Positions 24,288 through 32,834 of a stretch of 64,000 nt of DNA are shown one piece after another. The stretch's first letter is position 1, and every line of letters begins with the position of its first letter. The notes under the pieces were generated by a model. It searched no databases. It saw nothing but the letters and a program-made list of their open reading frames with translations, and was not told where the DNA came from. The stretch comes from an uncultured Clostridia bacterium (GTDB taxonomy: Bacteria; Bacillota; Clostridia; Christensenellales; Borkfalkiaceae): the NCBI GenBank assembly GCA_944327625.1, contig CALVHL010000001.1:1-64000 (forward strand). The letters are read 5' to 3'. The position numbers were made by a program, and so were the translations under genes.

Positions 24288-25947
24288 GACAAGCGCTATA
24301 GATCTCAGCGCGGACAGGCTCATAGCCATCGCCGCTGACTATATAGAAGACCATAACTACATCGGGGCGCTTAAAATGCTCAACAAGAACGCAGTCCTCA
24401 ACGGCAATGACGAGGACTCGTTCATGCTGTATGCCGAGGCTTTCGACGATATGGGGCTGCACGAAAAGTGCATAAACGGCTGGTTCAGGTATATCGACTA
24501 TGCCGGCGAGGGCGCAAATCTCGCCGAAGCGTACGAGGGGCTTGCCGTCAACTACATGAACCTCGGTCAGGAAAATTTTGCCGCTTACTACTACAACAAA
24601 CTGCTCATCGAGACCAATGCCGAACTCACGCCCGAAAATCGGCGGGAGATAATAAACAGCTTTGTCAAAGAGGAGAAAAGGACGCTTAAATTCGCCTATC
24701 CTCCGCGCCTTGCCGACTTTTCGGACGAGATAGACGCGGGCATAAAGTGTATGCGCGACAGCCAATACGCCGAGGCGATAAAGCACTTCAACGCCGTCGA
24801 CAAGGGCAGCGACAAATACTATGCCGCCCGCAACTATATCGCAATGTGCGACATAATCACCGACGATCTCGACCTCGCCGAGGCAGAATGCAACGCCGTG
24901 CTGTCCGATAAACCCGACGACGTGCAGGCGCTCACTTCGCTGGCGGCAATCCGCTCCCAGCAGAACCTCAGGGAGGAGTCGGTTGAAATAGCCAAAAGGC
25001 TGTTGTCGCTCGATCTGACCTCGACGGAGGACATCTACAAGACGGCGACCGTCTGCTGCGAAAATCATCTGCACGACGACGCTTACAGGCTTTTCTGTAT
25101 TCTCGAAGAACGCGAAGAACTGCAATACGACTGTTCTCTGCTCTTTTTCAAGGCAATTTCCGCCCACAACAGCGGCAGGGACGAAGTCGCGCTCGACACC
25201 TTCGACAAGCTTCTGACTATCTACAACAACGCGATAGCCGCCAACTATTGGAAGTATGAGGTGCAGTACCTCAAAAAGCACAAGAAGACCAAGGAGCTCG
25301 AATATTTCTACCGCCTGCCCGCTTCCGAGCGCGAGGTGAACGTCACCTGTCTTTCGACTTTCTGTTCGATGAGCGACAAGGAGGCGCAGAAACTTGGCGG
25401 CGATACGCTCGTCGAGGACTGCGTGCGCTGGTGCTTCGACGAGGGCGAAGCGCCCACTTCTTACGAGTTGCACCTTTTAGGCGCGCTTGCGGCGGTCAAG
25501 GCAAAGCTCGACGATATGGTCAGGGATATTCTGCTCGACGCGTTTTTGGAAGACGGGCTCAAAATGGAGACGCTCAGCGCGCTCATTCAGGACAACACCG
25601 ACGGCGATTACGGCGTGGTCGTCTGCAATATTTTAAGAAACCTGCGCCTCATTCCCCTGAACGTCGGCAAGCTCAAACGCAAGGCGTTTTTAAAGGCTTA
25701 CGCCTTCACGTTCTCGCGCTTTGCCATGCTCTCCGAGGAGTACGGGGCAAAATTCAATCTCTCGGCGACAAACCTCTACAACAAGCTGGAGGCGGAGGGT
25801 AGGCTCAAAGATGTAAAGAGCGTGCCCGCCCTCGCCGCGGCAATACTCATCGGCGCGGGGGTAAAGGAGAGTGCGCTCGACGATGAAATGCTCTCCTCGT
25901 TCTTCGGCGTAACAAGACAAAAAGTAAATGCAATTTTGGGTATCTGA
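24280..25947 (+). CDS. TPR-like repeat protein
   Basis: About 555 residues, entirely helical in appearance. Consecutive 30-40-residue units (DYIEDHNYIGALKMLNKNA, AEAYEGLAVNYMNLGQENF, CMRDSQYAEAIKHFNAVDK, VQALTSLAAIRSQQNLREES) have tetratricopeptide spacing over roughly residues 10-330. The C-terminal 200 residues are helical without recognisable repeats and end FFGVTRQKVNAILGI. There is no signal peptide. It overlaps hslO by 8 nt and lies 2 nt before the next gene. Probably a scaffold protein; partner unknown. Confidence 0.85.
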   Translation: MNKTSAIDLSADRLIAIAADYIEDHNYIGALKMLNKNAVLNGNDEDSFMLYAEAFDDMGLHEKCINGWFRYIDYAGEGANLAEAYEGLAVNYMNLGQENFAAYYYNKLLIETNAELTPENRREIINSFVKEEKRTLKFAYPPRLADFSDEIDAGIKCMRDSQYAEAIKHFNAVDKGSDKYYAARNYIAMCDIITDDLDLAEAECNAVLSDKPDDVQALTSLAAIRSQQNLREESVEIAKRLLSLDLTSTEDIYKTATVCCENHLHDDAYRLFCILEEREELQYDCSLLFFKAISAHNSGRDEVALDTFDKLLTIYNNAIAANYWKYEVQYLKKHKKTKELEYFYRLPASEREVNVTCLSTFCSMSDKEAQKLGGDTLVEDCVRWCFDEGEAPTSYELHLLGALAAVKAKLDDMVRDILLDAFLEDGLKMETLSALIQDNTDGDYGVVVCNILRNLRLIPLNVGKLKRKAFLKAYAFTFSRFAMLSEEYGAKFNLSATNLYNKLEAEGRLKDVKSVPALAAAILIGAGVKESALDDEMLSSFFGVTRQKVNAILGI

Positions 25948-25949
25948 CT

Positions 25950-26789
25950 ATGAAACTCTATGATTTTGACGGAATGTTCGACGAAAAACTCGCCGAATAC
26001 ATAAAGAAAAATTCTGACAAGTACCGCGAAAACGAGTGGGAGGACATTATTCCCGCAATGTACGCCCGCTTCGGCGACACCAAGATAAAGTCGCTCGGCC
26101 AATCGCCCAACGAATACTATGCCTCGCTGTCCGACGAGGAGCTCATAAAGTGCCTCAGGGCGCACCTCAAACAGGGCGTACCCGTCAGCGAATTTCTCTG
26201 CAACGCAATCGAGGCGAGGAACGCGGACGAACTGCTCATTCCCCTGCTTTCGGGCACGGACGACGAAGTGGCGTACGCGCTCAACCTCTTGGGCGAAAGC
26301 AAGGCGGCGGTCGGCGAATATATGCGCCTTCTCACCACCTCTGACGACGTGGACGTGCGCAATACCTGCGTCGACAACGTCAAGGCGTTCGCGGACGACG
26401 TAAAGGAACAGGCGCTTGCCTTCTACGAAAAGGGCGTTCAGCGCGAATATATGCTGGAAATTCTCTCCCGCTGCGTCATCAAGGACGACAAGATTTTCGA
26501 TCTCCTCATCAGGGCTTTCCGCAGCGACGACGAAAATCTGCCCATGCACGCCAGCTATCTCGCGGCGTACGGCGACGAACGCGCCCTCAGCTATCTTCTC
26601 GACAAGATTGACGAGGAGGGCATATCGTACATCGAGTATCAGGAACTCAAATACGCCATAGAAAGTCTGGGCGGCAGCTACGACAAGGAGCGCGATTTCT
26701 CCTCCGATCCCTACTATCAGGCGATCAAGGCGCACTCTGAAAGCCAAGTAAATCTTTTCGAGCAGTTCGGCGTAAAACCCGAAGATTAA
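25950..26789 (+). CDS. Helical-repeat (HEAT-like) protein, unknown
   Basis: 279 residues with regular short acidic helices (DDEVAYALNLLGESKAAVGEYMR, VDVRNTCVDNVKAFADDVK, DERALSYLLDKIDEEG), suggesting a HEAT/ARM-type solenoid. No catalytic motif is seen. It is the last gene of the operon with the TPR protein; a hairpin follows directly. Confidence 0.8.
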   Translation: MKLYDFDGMFDEKLAEYIKKNSDKYRENEWEDIIPAMYARFGDTKIKSLGQSPNEYYASLSDEELIKCLRAHLKQGVPVSEFLCNAIEARNADELLIPLLSGTDDEVAYALNLLGESKAAVGEYMRLLTTSDDVDVRNTCVDNVKAFADDVKEQALAFYEKGVQREYMLEILSRCVIKDDKIFDLLIRAFRSDDENLPMHASYLAAYGDERALSYLLDKIDEEGISYIEYQELKYAIESLGGSYDKERDFSSDPYYQAIKAHSESQVNLFEQFGVKPED

Positions 26790-26796
26790 ATGAATT

Positions 26797-26834
26797 AAAC
26801 CTCCTTGTAAGGGCAATAACCTTAAAGGAGGTTT
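26797..26834 (+). terminator. Hairpin whose 3' arm contains the next gene's ribosome-binding site
   Basis: AAACCTCCTT and AAGGAGGTTT form a 10-bp stem followed by a T-run. AAGGAGG in the 3' arm is also the Shine-Dalgarno of the coat gene starting at 26840. The structure could terminate the upstream operon and mask coat-gene translation in readthrough RNA. Confidence 0.7.
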
Positions 26835-26839
26835 TTATT

Positions 26840-27028
26840 ATGACTCAATTGACATCAAAAGAACTTACTATGATCTCCGACGCCCTGACTTTCGAGGGGC
26901 TGATCTGCAAAAAGGCGAGGGCGTATTCGCATACGCTTACTGACACCGACCTCGCAGAGTGCATGACGGCGATTGCCGACGAGCATGAGCGCCGCTATAC
27001 CAGACTGCTCGAAATGATAGGAGGTTGA
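26840..27028 (+). CDS. Small spore coat-like protein (CotF-associated)
   Basis: A 62-residue helical protein starting MTQLTSKELTMISDALTFEGL and ending with a heptad-like EHERRYTRLLEMIGG. Short proteins of this pattern sit beside CotF-type coat genes in Clostridia, as here. The start is fixed by AAGGAGG 8-12 nt upstream. A CotF-family gene follows after 2 nt. Confidence 0.7.
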   Translation: MTQLTSKELTMISDALTFEGLICKKARAYSHTLTDTDLAECMTAIADEHERRYTRLLEMIGG

Positions 27029-27030
27029 CA

Positions 27031-27318
27031 ATGAAGACAGCAAAAAGCCAGACCACGCTCAACGAAAAGGACGCAATTCAGGATATGCTCGAAAGCGAAA
27101 AACAGCTCATATCGTTCTATGCTACCGCGCTTTTCGAGGGCAGCTCCAAGAGCGTCCGCAAGGAATTTTCGACAAATCTTCAATCGGTTGCCGAAAATCA
27201 GTATTGCCTTTACAACCAGATGAGCACTCGCGGCTATTACAAGCCCGCGCCCGCCGAAAAGGGACAGATCGACCAGATCAACGAAACCTACAAAAAGCAG
27301 CTCAAACAGCTCGGATAA
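27031..27318 (+). CDS. CotF-family spore coat protein
   Basis: A 95-residue protein with the CotF-like pattern LNEKDAIQDMLESEKQLISFY...ALFEGSS...NQMSTRGYYKPAPAEKGQID, a four-helix ferritin-like fold in known members. Deposited on the forespore surface in relatives. ATG 27031 is preceded by GGAGG inside the end of the previous gene, so the two are translated together. Confidence 0.82.
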   Translation: MKTAKSQTTLNEKDAIQDMLESEKQLISFYATALFEGSSKSVRKEFSTNLQSVAENQYCLYNQMSTRGYYKPAPAEKGQIDQINETYKKQLKQLG

Positions 27319-27343
27319 AATTTAATCGACCAAGAAAAAAGTT

Positions 27344-27374
27344 GCGCCCTGCAGGGCTCTGCCCTGCAGGGCGC
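27344..27374 (-). terminator. Convergent terminator between coat genes and apgM
   Basis: GCGCCCTGCAGGGC and its exact complement with a 3-nt loop. The minus strand has the T-run (ACTTTTTT), so it mainly serves apgM; the stem is symmetric and may also stop the coat transcript. Confidence 0.8.
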
Positions 27375-27401
27375 ATTACACGTATTACACTATTATATAA
27401 T

Positions 27402-28616
27402 TTACTTGATGGCAAACAGCCTGTCGATGAGCTTGTATCCGTCCTCGATTAAAAGCCCCGTCTTTGCCGCCTCGTCCTCGGTATATCGCACCGCGCCGTT
27501 GGAGAGGTTTTTCTTGTTGGTATAGATGAGGTAGGGCACGGGTTCGGAAACGTGCGTCTTGCAGGCGCAGGGGGTGGGGTGATCGGGCGTGACGAGTATT
27601 GCATAATCCTCGCCCGCCTTCTCCATTCTCTCGATGAAGGTGGGTATGACCTTGCCGTCGATCTGCTCTATCGAATAGACCTTGTGTTTGGGATCGCCGT
27701 GGTGACCGCATTCGTCGGGCGCTTCCATGTGCACATAGACGAAGTCCAGCCCGCCGAGCAGCGCGTCTGCCGCGGCGTTTGCCTTGCCCGTCCAGTTGGT
27801 GTCATAGTTGCCCGTAATGCCCTCGACGGGAATAATCTTCATATCCGCAAGCATGCCAATGCCCCTTACGAGGTCGACGGCGGAGATTATTCCGCCTTTC
27901 AGCCCGCGCTCGCTCTCGAAGGGCGCAAGTCCGGGCTTAGTGCCCTCGCCCCACAGCCAGACGGAGTTTGCGGGACGCTTGCCCTCGGCAATTCTCTTTA
28001 AATTGACGGGGTGCGCTTTGAGCAGTTCATAGCTCTTTTTCATCATGTCGAGATAGAGCGTGCCGCACTCGCCCTCGGGAAGATAAGCGGTAATCTTTCT
28101 GTCCGAGATGTCGTGGGGAGGGGTGAGCTTATGCCCTTTCGCGCCGTTCTTTATGACCATGCAGTGCCTGTACGACACGCCGGGATAGAGGGTGAACCTG
28201 TCGTTGTCGAGGTATTTTTTGAGATAGTTTATAAGTTCTGCCGCCTCCTCGGTGCTTATGTCGCCCGCAGAGTAGTCGACCATGGTCTTGTCCTCATAGT
28301 TGACTTCGTCCGAAAGCGTGACGAGGTTGCAGCGCAGCGTGACGTCGGTATCCGAAAGTTTAATGCCCATAGCCACGGCTTCGAGGGGCGAACGCCCAGT
28401 ATAGTATTTCTTGGGGTTGAAGCCGAGCACGGACATATTAGCCACGTCGCTCCCGGGTTTCAGCCCTTCGGGTACGGTCTTGCACAGCCCTACTTCGGCA
28501 GCGGGCGCAAGCCTGTCAAGCGTAGCCGTGTACGCGGCTTCGAGGCAGGTCTTCCCGCCGAGGCTGTCTATTTTCCAATCTGACATTCCGTCGCCTAAAA
28601 TTACGGCGTATTTCAT
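27402..28616 (-). CDS. ApgM-type 2,3-bisphosphoglycerate-independent phosphoglycerate mutase / proposed homoserine kinase
   Basis: 404 residues in the alkaline-phosphatase-like fold. The N-terminus YAVILGDGMSDW has the metal-binding Asp. The segment SPLEAVAMGI, the HMEAPDECGHHGD motif with His/Asp ligands and the later VTPDHPTPC are family signatures. Bacterial members of this clade (TIGR02535) were proposed to be homoserine kinases because they neighbour threonine genes; no such neighbour is here, so phosphoglycerate mutase remains the default. ATG 28616 has GAGGAG upstream, so the upstream TTG is not the start. Confidence 0.85.
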   Translation of the reverse strand: MKYAVILGDGMSDWKIDSLGGKTCLEAAYTATLDRLAPAAEVGLCKTVPEGLKPGSDVANMSVLGFNPKKYYTGRSPLEAVAMGIKLSDTDVTLRCNLVTLSDEVNYEDKTMVDYSAGDISTEEAAELINYLKKYLDNDRFTLYPGVSYRHCMVIKNGAKGHKLTPPHDISDRKITAYLPEGECGTLYLDMMKKSYELLKAHPVNLKRIAEGKRPANSVWLWGEGTKPGLAPFESERGLKGGIISAVDLVRGIGMLADMKIIPVEGITGNYDTNWTGKANAAADALLGGLDFVYVHMEAPDECGHHGDPKHKVYSIEQIDGKVIPTFIERMEKAGEDYAILVTPDHPTPCACKTHVSEPVPYLIYTNKKNLSNGAVRYTEDEAAKTGLLIEDGYKLIDRLFAIK

Positions 28617-28637
28617 AGTATTATATCTCCTCAAAAG

Positions 28638-29315
28638 TTATGTATCAGAATTAAGGTCCCAGTCTATCGGCTGTCTGTCGTGCGCCGCGAGGTAATAGTT
28701 GGCGCGGGAGAAGAATTTACAGCCGAAAAAGCCGTTATAGGCAGACAGGGGCGAGGGGTGGGCGCATTGCAGAATGAGGTGCTTATTTCCGTCGATAAGC
28801 GGGGCTTTGCTCCTCGCGTTCGCGCCCCAGAGCATGAATACAACGTGGTTGCAGTGCTCCGAAATTATGCTTATAACGCTGTCGGTAAACCACGCCCAGC
28901 CGCACTTTGAATGGCTGTTGGCAAGGTGTTCCCTGACTGTCAATGTGGTATTTAAAAGCAGTACGCCGCGCTTTGCCCACTTGGTAAGGTCGCCGCAGTC
29001 GGGCTCGATAATCCCGAGGTCGCTTTTCAGCTCCTTGAATATGTTTTGGAGCGAGGGGGGAATGGCTACGCCCTTCTGCACCGAAAAGCACAGTCCGTGC
29101 GCCTGCCCGGGTTCGTGATAGGGATCCTGCCCCAAAATTACTACCTTGACCTCGTCTATCGGCGTATATCTGAAACAGTTATATAGGTCGTACATATCGG
29201 GGTAGATCACCCGCGTCGAATATTCCTGCTTTAAAAATTCTCTTATCTTTTTGTATCTCTCGTCGGCAAACAGCGGCGCAAGCGCCTCGTCCCAACCTCC
29301 GCCAAGCGCTATCAT
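28638..29315 (-). CDS. ung: Uracil-DNA glycosylase (family 1)
   Basis: 225 residues; excises uracil from DNA. The catalytic water-activating motif GQDPYHEPGQAHGL, the uracil-binding LLLNTTLTV and the DNA-intercalation HPSPLSAYNGFFG are all intact. It follows luxS by 15 nt on the same strand and probably shares its transcript. Confidence 0.97.
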   Translation of the reverse strand: MIALGGGWDEALAPLFADERYKKIREFLKQEYSTRVIYPDMYDLYNCFRYTPIDEVKVVILGQDPYHEPGQAHGLCFSVQKGVAIPPSLQNIFKELKSDLGIIEPDCGDLTKWAKRGVLLLNTTLTVREHLANSHSKCGWAWFTDSVISIISEHCNHVVFMLWGANARSKAPLIDGNKHLILQCAHPSPLSAYNGFFGCKFFSRANYYLAAHDRQPIDWDLNSDT

Positions 29316-29330
29316 AATCTTCGTCCTCGG

Positions 29331-29759
29331 TCAAAGTCTTTCAAGTATCTCGGCGTAAGATTTAAGCTCCGCCTTTGCTCCGTCGAGGTCGTGTTCAAAG
29401 TAATTTCCGCACTCCTCGCGCTTATTGCCCGGCACTTCGTCAAGTTTCATCGCCTCGGCAATGCACTCTTTCAAGAGCGGAAGGACTTCTTCGCGCCCGA
29501 GATTGACGGTCAGAAGGTAAAAACCCGTCCTGCAACCCATCGGCCCGAAATATATGACGTCGTCCTTTTTCGCCGAATTTCTCAGCGTGGTGGCAAGCAG
29601 GTGCTCGATAGTGTGCAGGGCTTTGGGCGAGATATAGTCGCCCGCGTTGGGCTTTTTGAAGCGCAGATCCCACGTCGTTATGCCGTGCATTTGCATGCTG
29701 ACGTGCAGCCCGCATTCAAGCGTATCGTGATTTTTAGAAAAAGAGGGTATTCTATCCAT
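29331..29759 (-). CDS. luxS: S-ribosylhomocysteine lyase
   Basis: 142 residues; converts S-ribosylhomocysteine to homocysteine and the AI-2 precursor DPD. The metal ligands H-T-I-E-H and the later Cys of E-E-C-G-N-Y are present, as are PMGCRTGFYL and the N-terminal SFSKNHDTL. It overlaps mtnN by 8 nt, so the two consecutive steps from S-adenosylhomocysteine are translated together. Confidence 0.97.
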   Translation of the reverse strand: MDRIPSFSKNHDTLECGLHVSMQMHGITTWDLRFKKPNAGDYISPKALHTIEHLLATTLRNSAKKDDVIYFGPMGCRTGFYLLTVNLGREEVLPLLKECIAEAMKLDEVPGNKREECGNYFEHDLDGAKAELKSYAEILERL

Positions 29760-30411
29760 TTACCGCCTCGAAGATATGCTCGGCTTCCTGCCCGAGCTTT
29801 TTGCCGCACAGTTCAAGATTATGTAAAAATTGTTCGGTAGTGCTGCCAAGCCCCGCCACGTCGGATATTACCTTAAAGCTGTAACAGGGTATGTCCGCGT
29901 GTCTGCAAACGTGCGCAATCGCGCCGCCTTCCATATCCCTTATATCGGCGCCGAGCGTCTTTGTAAGCAGCTCGAAGTCGGACTTGTCGTCATTGAACCT
30001 GTCGCCCGTCGCAAGCTTTCTTGCGGGATAGATAGGGGAGACGGAGAGCGGAAGGTAGGGCCGGTCATATTCGTTGAGCGTGCCGATGGGCGTATTGTTG
30101 ATCTGCACGAGGTCGAAGTCGTACTGCACGACGCTGTCAATGCCGTAAATTTCGGCGATCTCACAGCCGTCGTTCAGTCCGCCCGCAACGCCGATATTGA
30201 CTATCGCCGTCGCGCCCAGGCAGTCAATGGCGTATTGAGCGCCCGCCGCGGCGTTGACCTTGCCCACGCCGCATACAACTACGGCGGTATCTCTGCCGCA
30301 CAGCCTGCCCGTCAGAATTTTTCTGCCGTGTACGCATTTTTCTGTCCTTTCTTCAAGTTTATCGGTCAGCGGCTTTGCCTCGCTGTCCATTGCAATGACG
30401 AAAACTATCAT
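29752..30411 (-). CDS. mtnN: 5'-methylthioadenosine/S-adenosylhomocysteine nucleosidase
   Basis: 219 residues; releases adenine from SAH and MTA. The family start IVFVIAMDSEAKPL, the phosphorylase-like GVGKVNAAAGAQYAI, GVAGGL and the catalytic region DMEGGAIAHVC are present; ISDVAG with the catalytic Asp follows. The ATG is the only possible start because an in-frame stop lies two codons upstream. No Shine-Dalgarno exists, and TATAAT ends exactly 6 nt before the ATG, so this mRNA is probably leaderless. Confidence 0.95.
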   Translation of the reverse strand: MIVFVIAMDSEAKPLTDKLEERTEKCVHGRKILTGRLCGRDTAVVVCGVGKVNAAAGAQYAIDCLGATAIVNIGVAGGLNDGCEIAEIYGIDSVVQYDFDLVQINNTPIGTLNEYDRPYLPLSVSPIYPARKLATGDRFNDDKSDFELLTKTLGADIRDMEGGAIAHVCRHADIPCYSFKVISDVAGLGSTTEQFLHNLELCGKKLGQEAEHIFEAVNG

Positions 30412-30417
30412 ATTTTA

Positions 30418-30447
30418 ATTATATCACGCCGCCGCCCGTCTTTGCAA
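30418..30447 (-). promoter_or_regulatory. Promoter of mtnN-luxS-ung (leaderless)
   Basis: On the minus strand TTGCAA, an 18-nt spacer and TATAAT, with 6 nt (TAAAAT) to the mtnN ATG. Transcription would start at or next to the start codon. Confidence 0.6.
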
Positions 30448-30501
30448 ATATTTGTACTCGGGTTATGCGTGAAATATTGCTTATTCGCGGCAAATTCATG
30501 C

Positions 30502-30517
30502 AAATATGCGCATATTT
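30502..30517. repeat. 16-bp perfect palindrome
   Basis: AAATATGCGCATATTT lies in the gap between fruK and mtnN, outside the promoter. It could be an operator or chance. Confidence 0.3.
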
Positions 30518-30528
30518 TCCAAGTTATA

Positions 30529-30558
30529 CAAAAAAAACCGCACCCTTCATGGGTGCGG
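30529..30558 (-). terminator. Terminator of fruK
   Basis: On the minus strand CCGCACCC and GGGTGCGG with a 5-nt loop, then a run of T. Confidence 0.9.
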
Positions 30559-30572
30559 ATATTTACTGATAG

Positions 30573-31484
30573 TCATAACATTAAACTTTCGACATATTCT
30601 ATCTGTTCTCTCGTCGCAAGACTCTCGGTGAACGCACACGCGCTGCCTGCTGCCGTCGCGAAATTGAGCGCCTTGAAACAGTTGCTCGTCCTTATGTATT
30701 CGTGGATAAAGCCCGCTACCATACAGTCGCCTGCGCCGACAGAATTGACAAGCTGCCCGACCGCTGCCCTGACGTACATTGCCTGCTGCGTCTCGGTCAC
30801 CATAAGCGCCCCCATAGAACCGAGCGAAACTATGACGTTTCTCGCGCCCATCTTCTGCAACTTGCGGGCGTATTCGGCAATCTGTTTGGTGTCGAGCGAG
30901 GTGGAGACGTTGAATATCTCGCACAGCTCAAAGAGGTTGGGCTTGATGAGGAAGGGCTTGTATCTCAGCGTCTCTAAAAGCAGATCGCCGCTCGCGTCGA
31001 CGACGAAGTTAATGCCCTTTATGTCGCGCAGGTCGTCGATGAGGTGGGCGTAGACCTTGTCGTCAAGGTTATTGGGTACGCTTCCGCTTATTATAACCCA
31101 ATCGCCCTCGCGCAGTTTTTCGCGCAGTTTATCGCGGAGCGCGTCGACGTCCTCGGCGGTAATGAGTGCGCCGCTGCCGTTTATGTCGGTCTCCGTATTG
31201 CTCTTTATTTTGACGTTAATGCGGCTTCTGCCTTTAACCTCGATAAAGTCGTGTCTGAGCCCGAGGTTTTCGGCTTCGTCCTTGATTGCCTTACCCGTAA
31301 AACCCGCGACAAACCCCAGCGCCTCGGTCTCGTCGCCCAACTCCATTAGTTCGAGCGAGACGTTAATTCCCTTTCCGCCGATTGCCAGCCTCTCCTGCGC
31401 CGTGCGGTTGACCGCGCCCGATTTGAGGTTGGGTACTTTTACGTGATAATCCAATGATGGGTTAAAAGTAACAGTATATAGCAT
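30573..31484 (-). CDS. PfkB-family 1-phosphofructokinase
   Basis: 303 residues. The ribokinase-fold motifs IGGKGINVSLELMELG (about 36-51) and the C-terminal SVGAGDCMVAGF catalytic Asp match the 1-phosphofructokinase/tagatose-6-phosphate kinase subfamily, as does the N-terminus LYTVTFNPSLDY. Specificity between fructose 1-phosphate and tagatose 6-phosphate cannot be read from sequence, and no fructose PTS or FruR gene is adjacent. The start has no strong Shine-Dalgarno. Confidence 0.88.
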   Translation of the reverse strand: MLYTVTFNPSLDYHVKVPNLKSGAVNRTAQERLAIGGKGINVSLELMELGDETEALGFVAGFTGKAIKDEAENLGLRHDFIEVKGRSRINVKIKSNTETDINGSGALITAEDVDALRDKLREKLREGDWVIISGSVPNNLDDKVYAHLIDDLRDIKGINFVVDASGDLLLETLRYKPFLIKPNLFELCEIFNVSTSLDTKQIAEYARKLQKMGARNVIVSLGSMGALMVTETQQAMYVRAAVGQLVNSVGAGDCMVAGFIHEYIRTSNCFKALNFATAAGSACAFTESLATREQIEYVESLML

Positions 31485-31513
31485 ATATGCACCAAATTAT
31501 ATTAAACATATAT

Positions 31514-31542
31514 ACTTTATAACTTTTTTCGTCATTTGTCAA
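31514..31542 (-). promoter_or_regulatory. Promoter of fruK
   Basis: On the minus strand TTGACA, a 17-nt spacer and TAAAGT. A second TATAAT lies 11 nt before the ATG. Confidence 0.45.
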
Positions 31543-31548
31543 TAATTT

Positions 31549-32316
31549 TTACCGCCGTATATGCGCCCGCATTATGGCAAGAAGCGGCGGCGACAGTAGC
31601 GACACCGTCGCAAGCGTGCATATCGTCTGCGGCAGCATTGCGATAAAGGACGAATAAAAGTAGCCGAGCGCCGTCCTCGCCGTCATTCCGAGCATGAGCG
31701 GCGTGATTATATCGTCGAGCAGGGTGAAACAGATTGTCATTATGCAGGCGACGGAGGTATAGAGAAAGGTTGCAAGTATTCTGCCGCGGCACTTTCCCTT
31801 CTTTACGGCAATAAAGACGGCATTAAAGGCGATTATTAGCGCCGCGCTTATGCCGAATATCGCCCAGGTCAGCGCGTAGGCCGTCGCCTGATACAGTTTG
31901 GAAACCTTGATAAGCTCAAACAGGCAACAGCACAGCGATAAGGCGCAGACGGCGGCAAGCAGGATATTGACGGCAACGGCAATGCTCGCCCTGCCCTCGT
32001 CGAAAGTCTGTTCCTTAATCTTGCCGAGCAGCCCGAAGACGAGCGCGAGCAGGGGATAATAAATGAGGTATAAAACTATGGCAGTCGGGTAAAATCCCCA
32101 GATAAAGCACCTAAGAAGCGTAAAGCTCAGGGCGGTAACCACCCCGCAGATCACGCCCGCGCAGGCAGAAAAGCAGACGAAAAGCAGGGTAACAACTTCA
32201 ACGCCCGAAATAAAGCCGAGCGCCGCCTGTGCCCCCGTAATCAGCGCGGTCATAACAGCGCAGTATGCAATTTTTCTCGCGGTCATCGCCGCGTAGCCGT
32301 GCGCGTCGCCTTTCAT
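31549..32316 (-). CDS. ECF transporter S component, probable corrinoid uptake
   Basis: 255 residues with about six hydrophobic helices. IAYCAVMTALITGAQAALGFISGVE is typical of ECF S components, and FYPTAIVLYLIYYPLLAL and LPQTICTLATVSLLSP continue the pattern. It begins 2 nt after the stop of the DUF4430 lipoprotein and shares its cobalamin-riboswitch leader, so corrinoid or precursor import is the best inference. The shared EcfA1A2/EcfT at 11-14 kb would energise it. ATG 32316 is chosen because the upstream frame is a shadow of the neighbour. Confidence 0.82.
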   Translation of the reverse strand: MKGDAHGYAAMTARKIAYCAVMTALITGAQAALGFISGVEVVTLLFVCFSACAGVICGVVTALSFTLLRCFIWGFYPTAIVLYLIYYPLLALVFGLLGKIKEQTFDEGRASIAVAVNILLAAVCALSLCCCLFELIKVSKLYQATAYALTWAIFGISAALIIAFNAVFIAVKKGKCRGRILATFLYTSVACIMTICFTLLDDIITPLMLGMTARTALGYFYSSFIAMLPQTICTLATVSLLSPPLLAIMRAHIRR

Positions 32317-32318
32317 CT

Positions 32319-32819
32319 TTACCAGGTCATCTCGTTTAGCTGATAGACGAGCGCATAGCTCTGCCCTTCGACGCAGGGCAGGCCGCTTGCGCCGTAGAGC
32401 GCGCTGTAAAGTGTAAGTCCGCCCACTTCGATAGCGTCGTCGCCCGAATAAATCACGCCTTCGTAAGTAGTGAGGGTGGTGTAAATCATCCAATCCCAGC
32501 CGCAGTAAGAATTTTCGGTCAAGCTGACCGTCTTGCTCGTTATTCCCATCACCGAGGTTATGTAAAAGCCGTATTCGTCCGAATACCCGTCGAATACGAG
32601 GTCGCCGTCCTCTTTAAGCGCGCACATATAGTCGTACATGCTGCTGTCGTCGGTAATGTCCGCAACGCCTGCATCCGCCGTGAACGCATACACGATTAAA
32701 TGCCCGTTTTCAATGCCGTCTGCGTTGTCGGTCGTATTGCCGAGGCTCCCGCACGCGCTGAATAATAGGGCGCAGGCAATAACCGTTGCCGACAGGGCAA
32801 GAGCAAATAATTTCTTCAT
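32319..32819 (-). CDS. DUF4430 lipoprotein, predicted corrinoid-binding
   Basis: 166 residues. A lipoprotein signal peptide ends in lipobox LFSAC (Cys23). The mature part carries a DUF4430 domain with YDYMCALKEDG, GFYITSVMGI, NSYCGWDWMIYTT and GQSYALVYQ; this family is related to the C-terminal domain of transcobalamin/intrinsic factor. Anchored outside, it would capture corrinoid and pass it to the S component. The cobalamin riboswitch upstream supports this. Confidence 0.85.
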   Translation of the reverse strand: MKKLFALALSATVIACALLFSACGSLGNTTDNADGIENGHLIVYAFTADAGVADITDDSSMYDYMCALKEDGDLVFDGYSDEYGFYITSVMGITSKTVSLTENSYCGWDWMIYTTLTTYEGVIYSGDDAIEVGGLTLYSALYGASGLPCVEGQSYALVYQLNEMTW

Positions 32820-32834
32820 ATAAAAACTCCTTTA

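Noticed and set aside
31478-31495. A further copy of the 33-bp element at the fruK start
   Set aside because: AATTTGGTGCATATATGC matches only the left half; the conserved right arm (CAACGAA) is missing.
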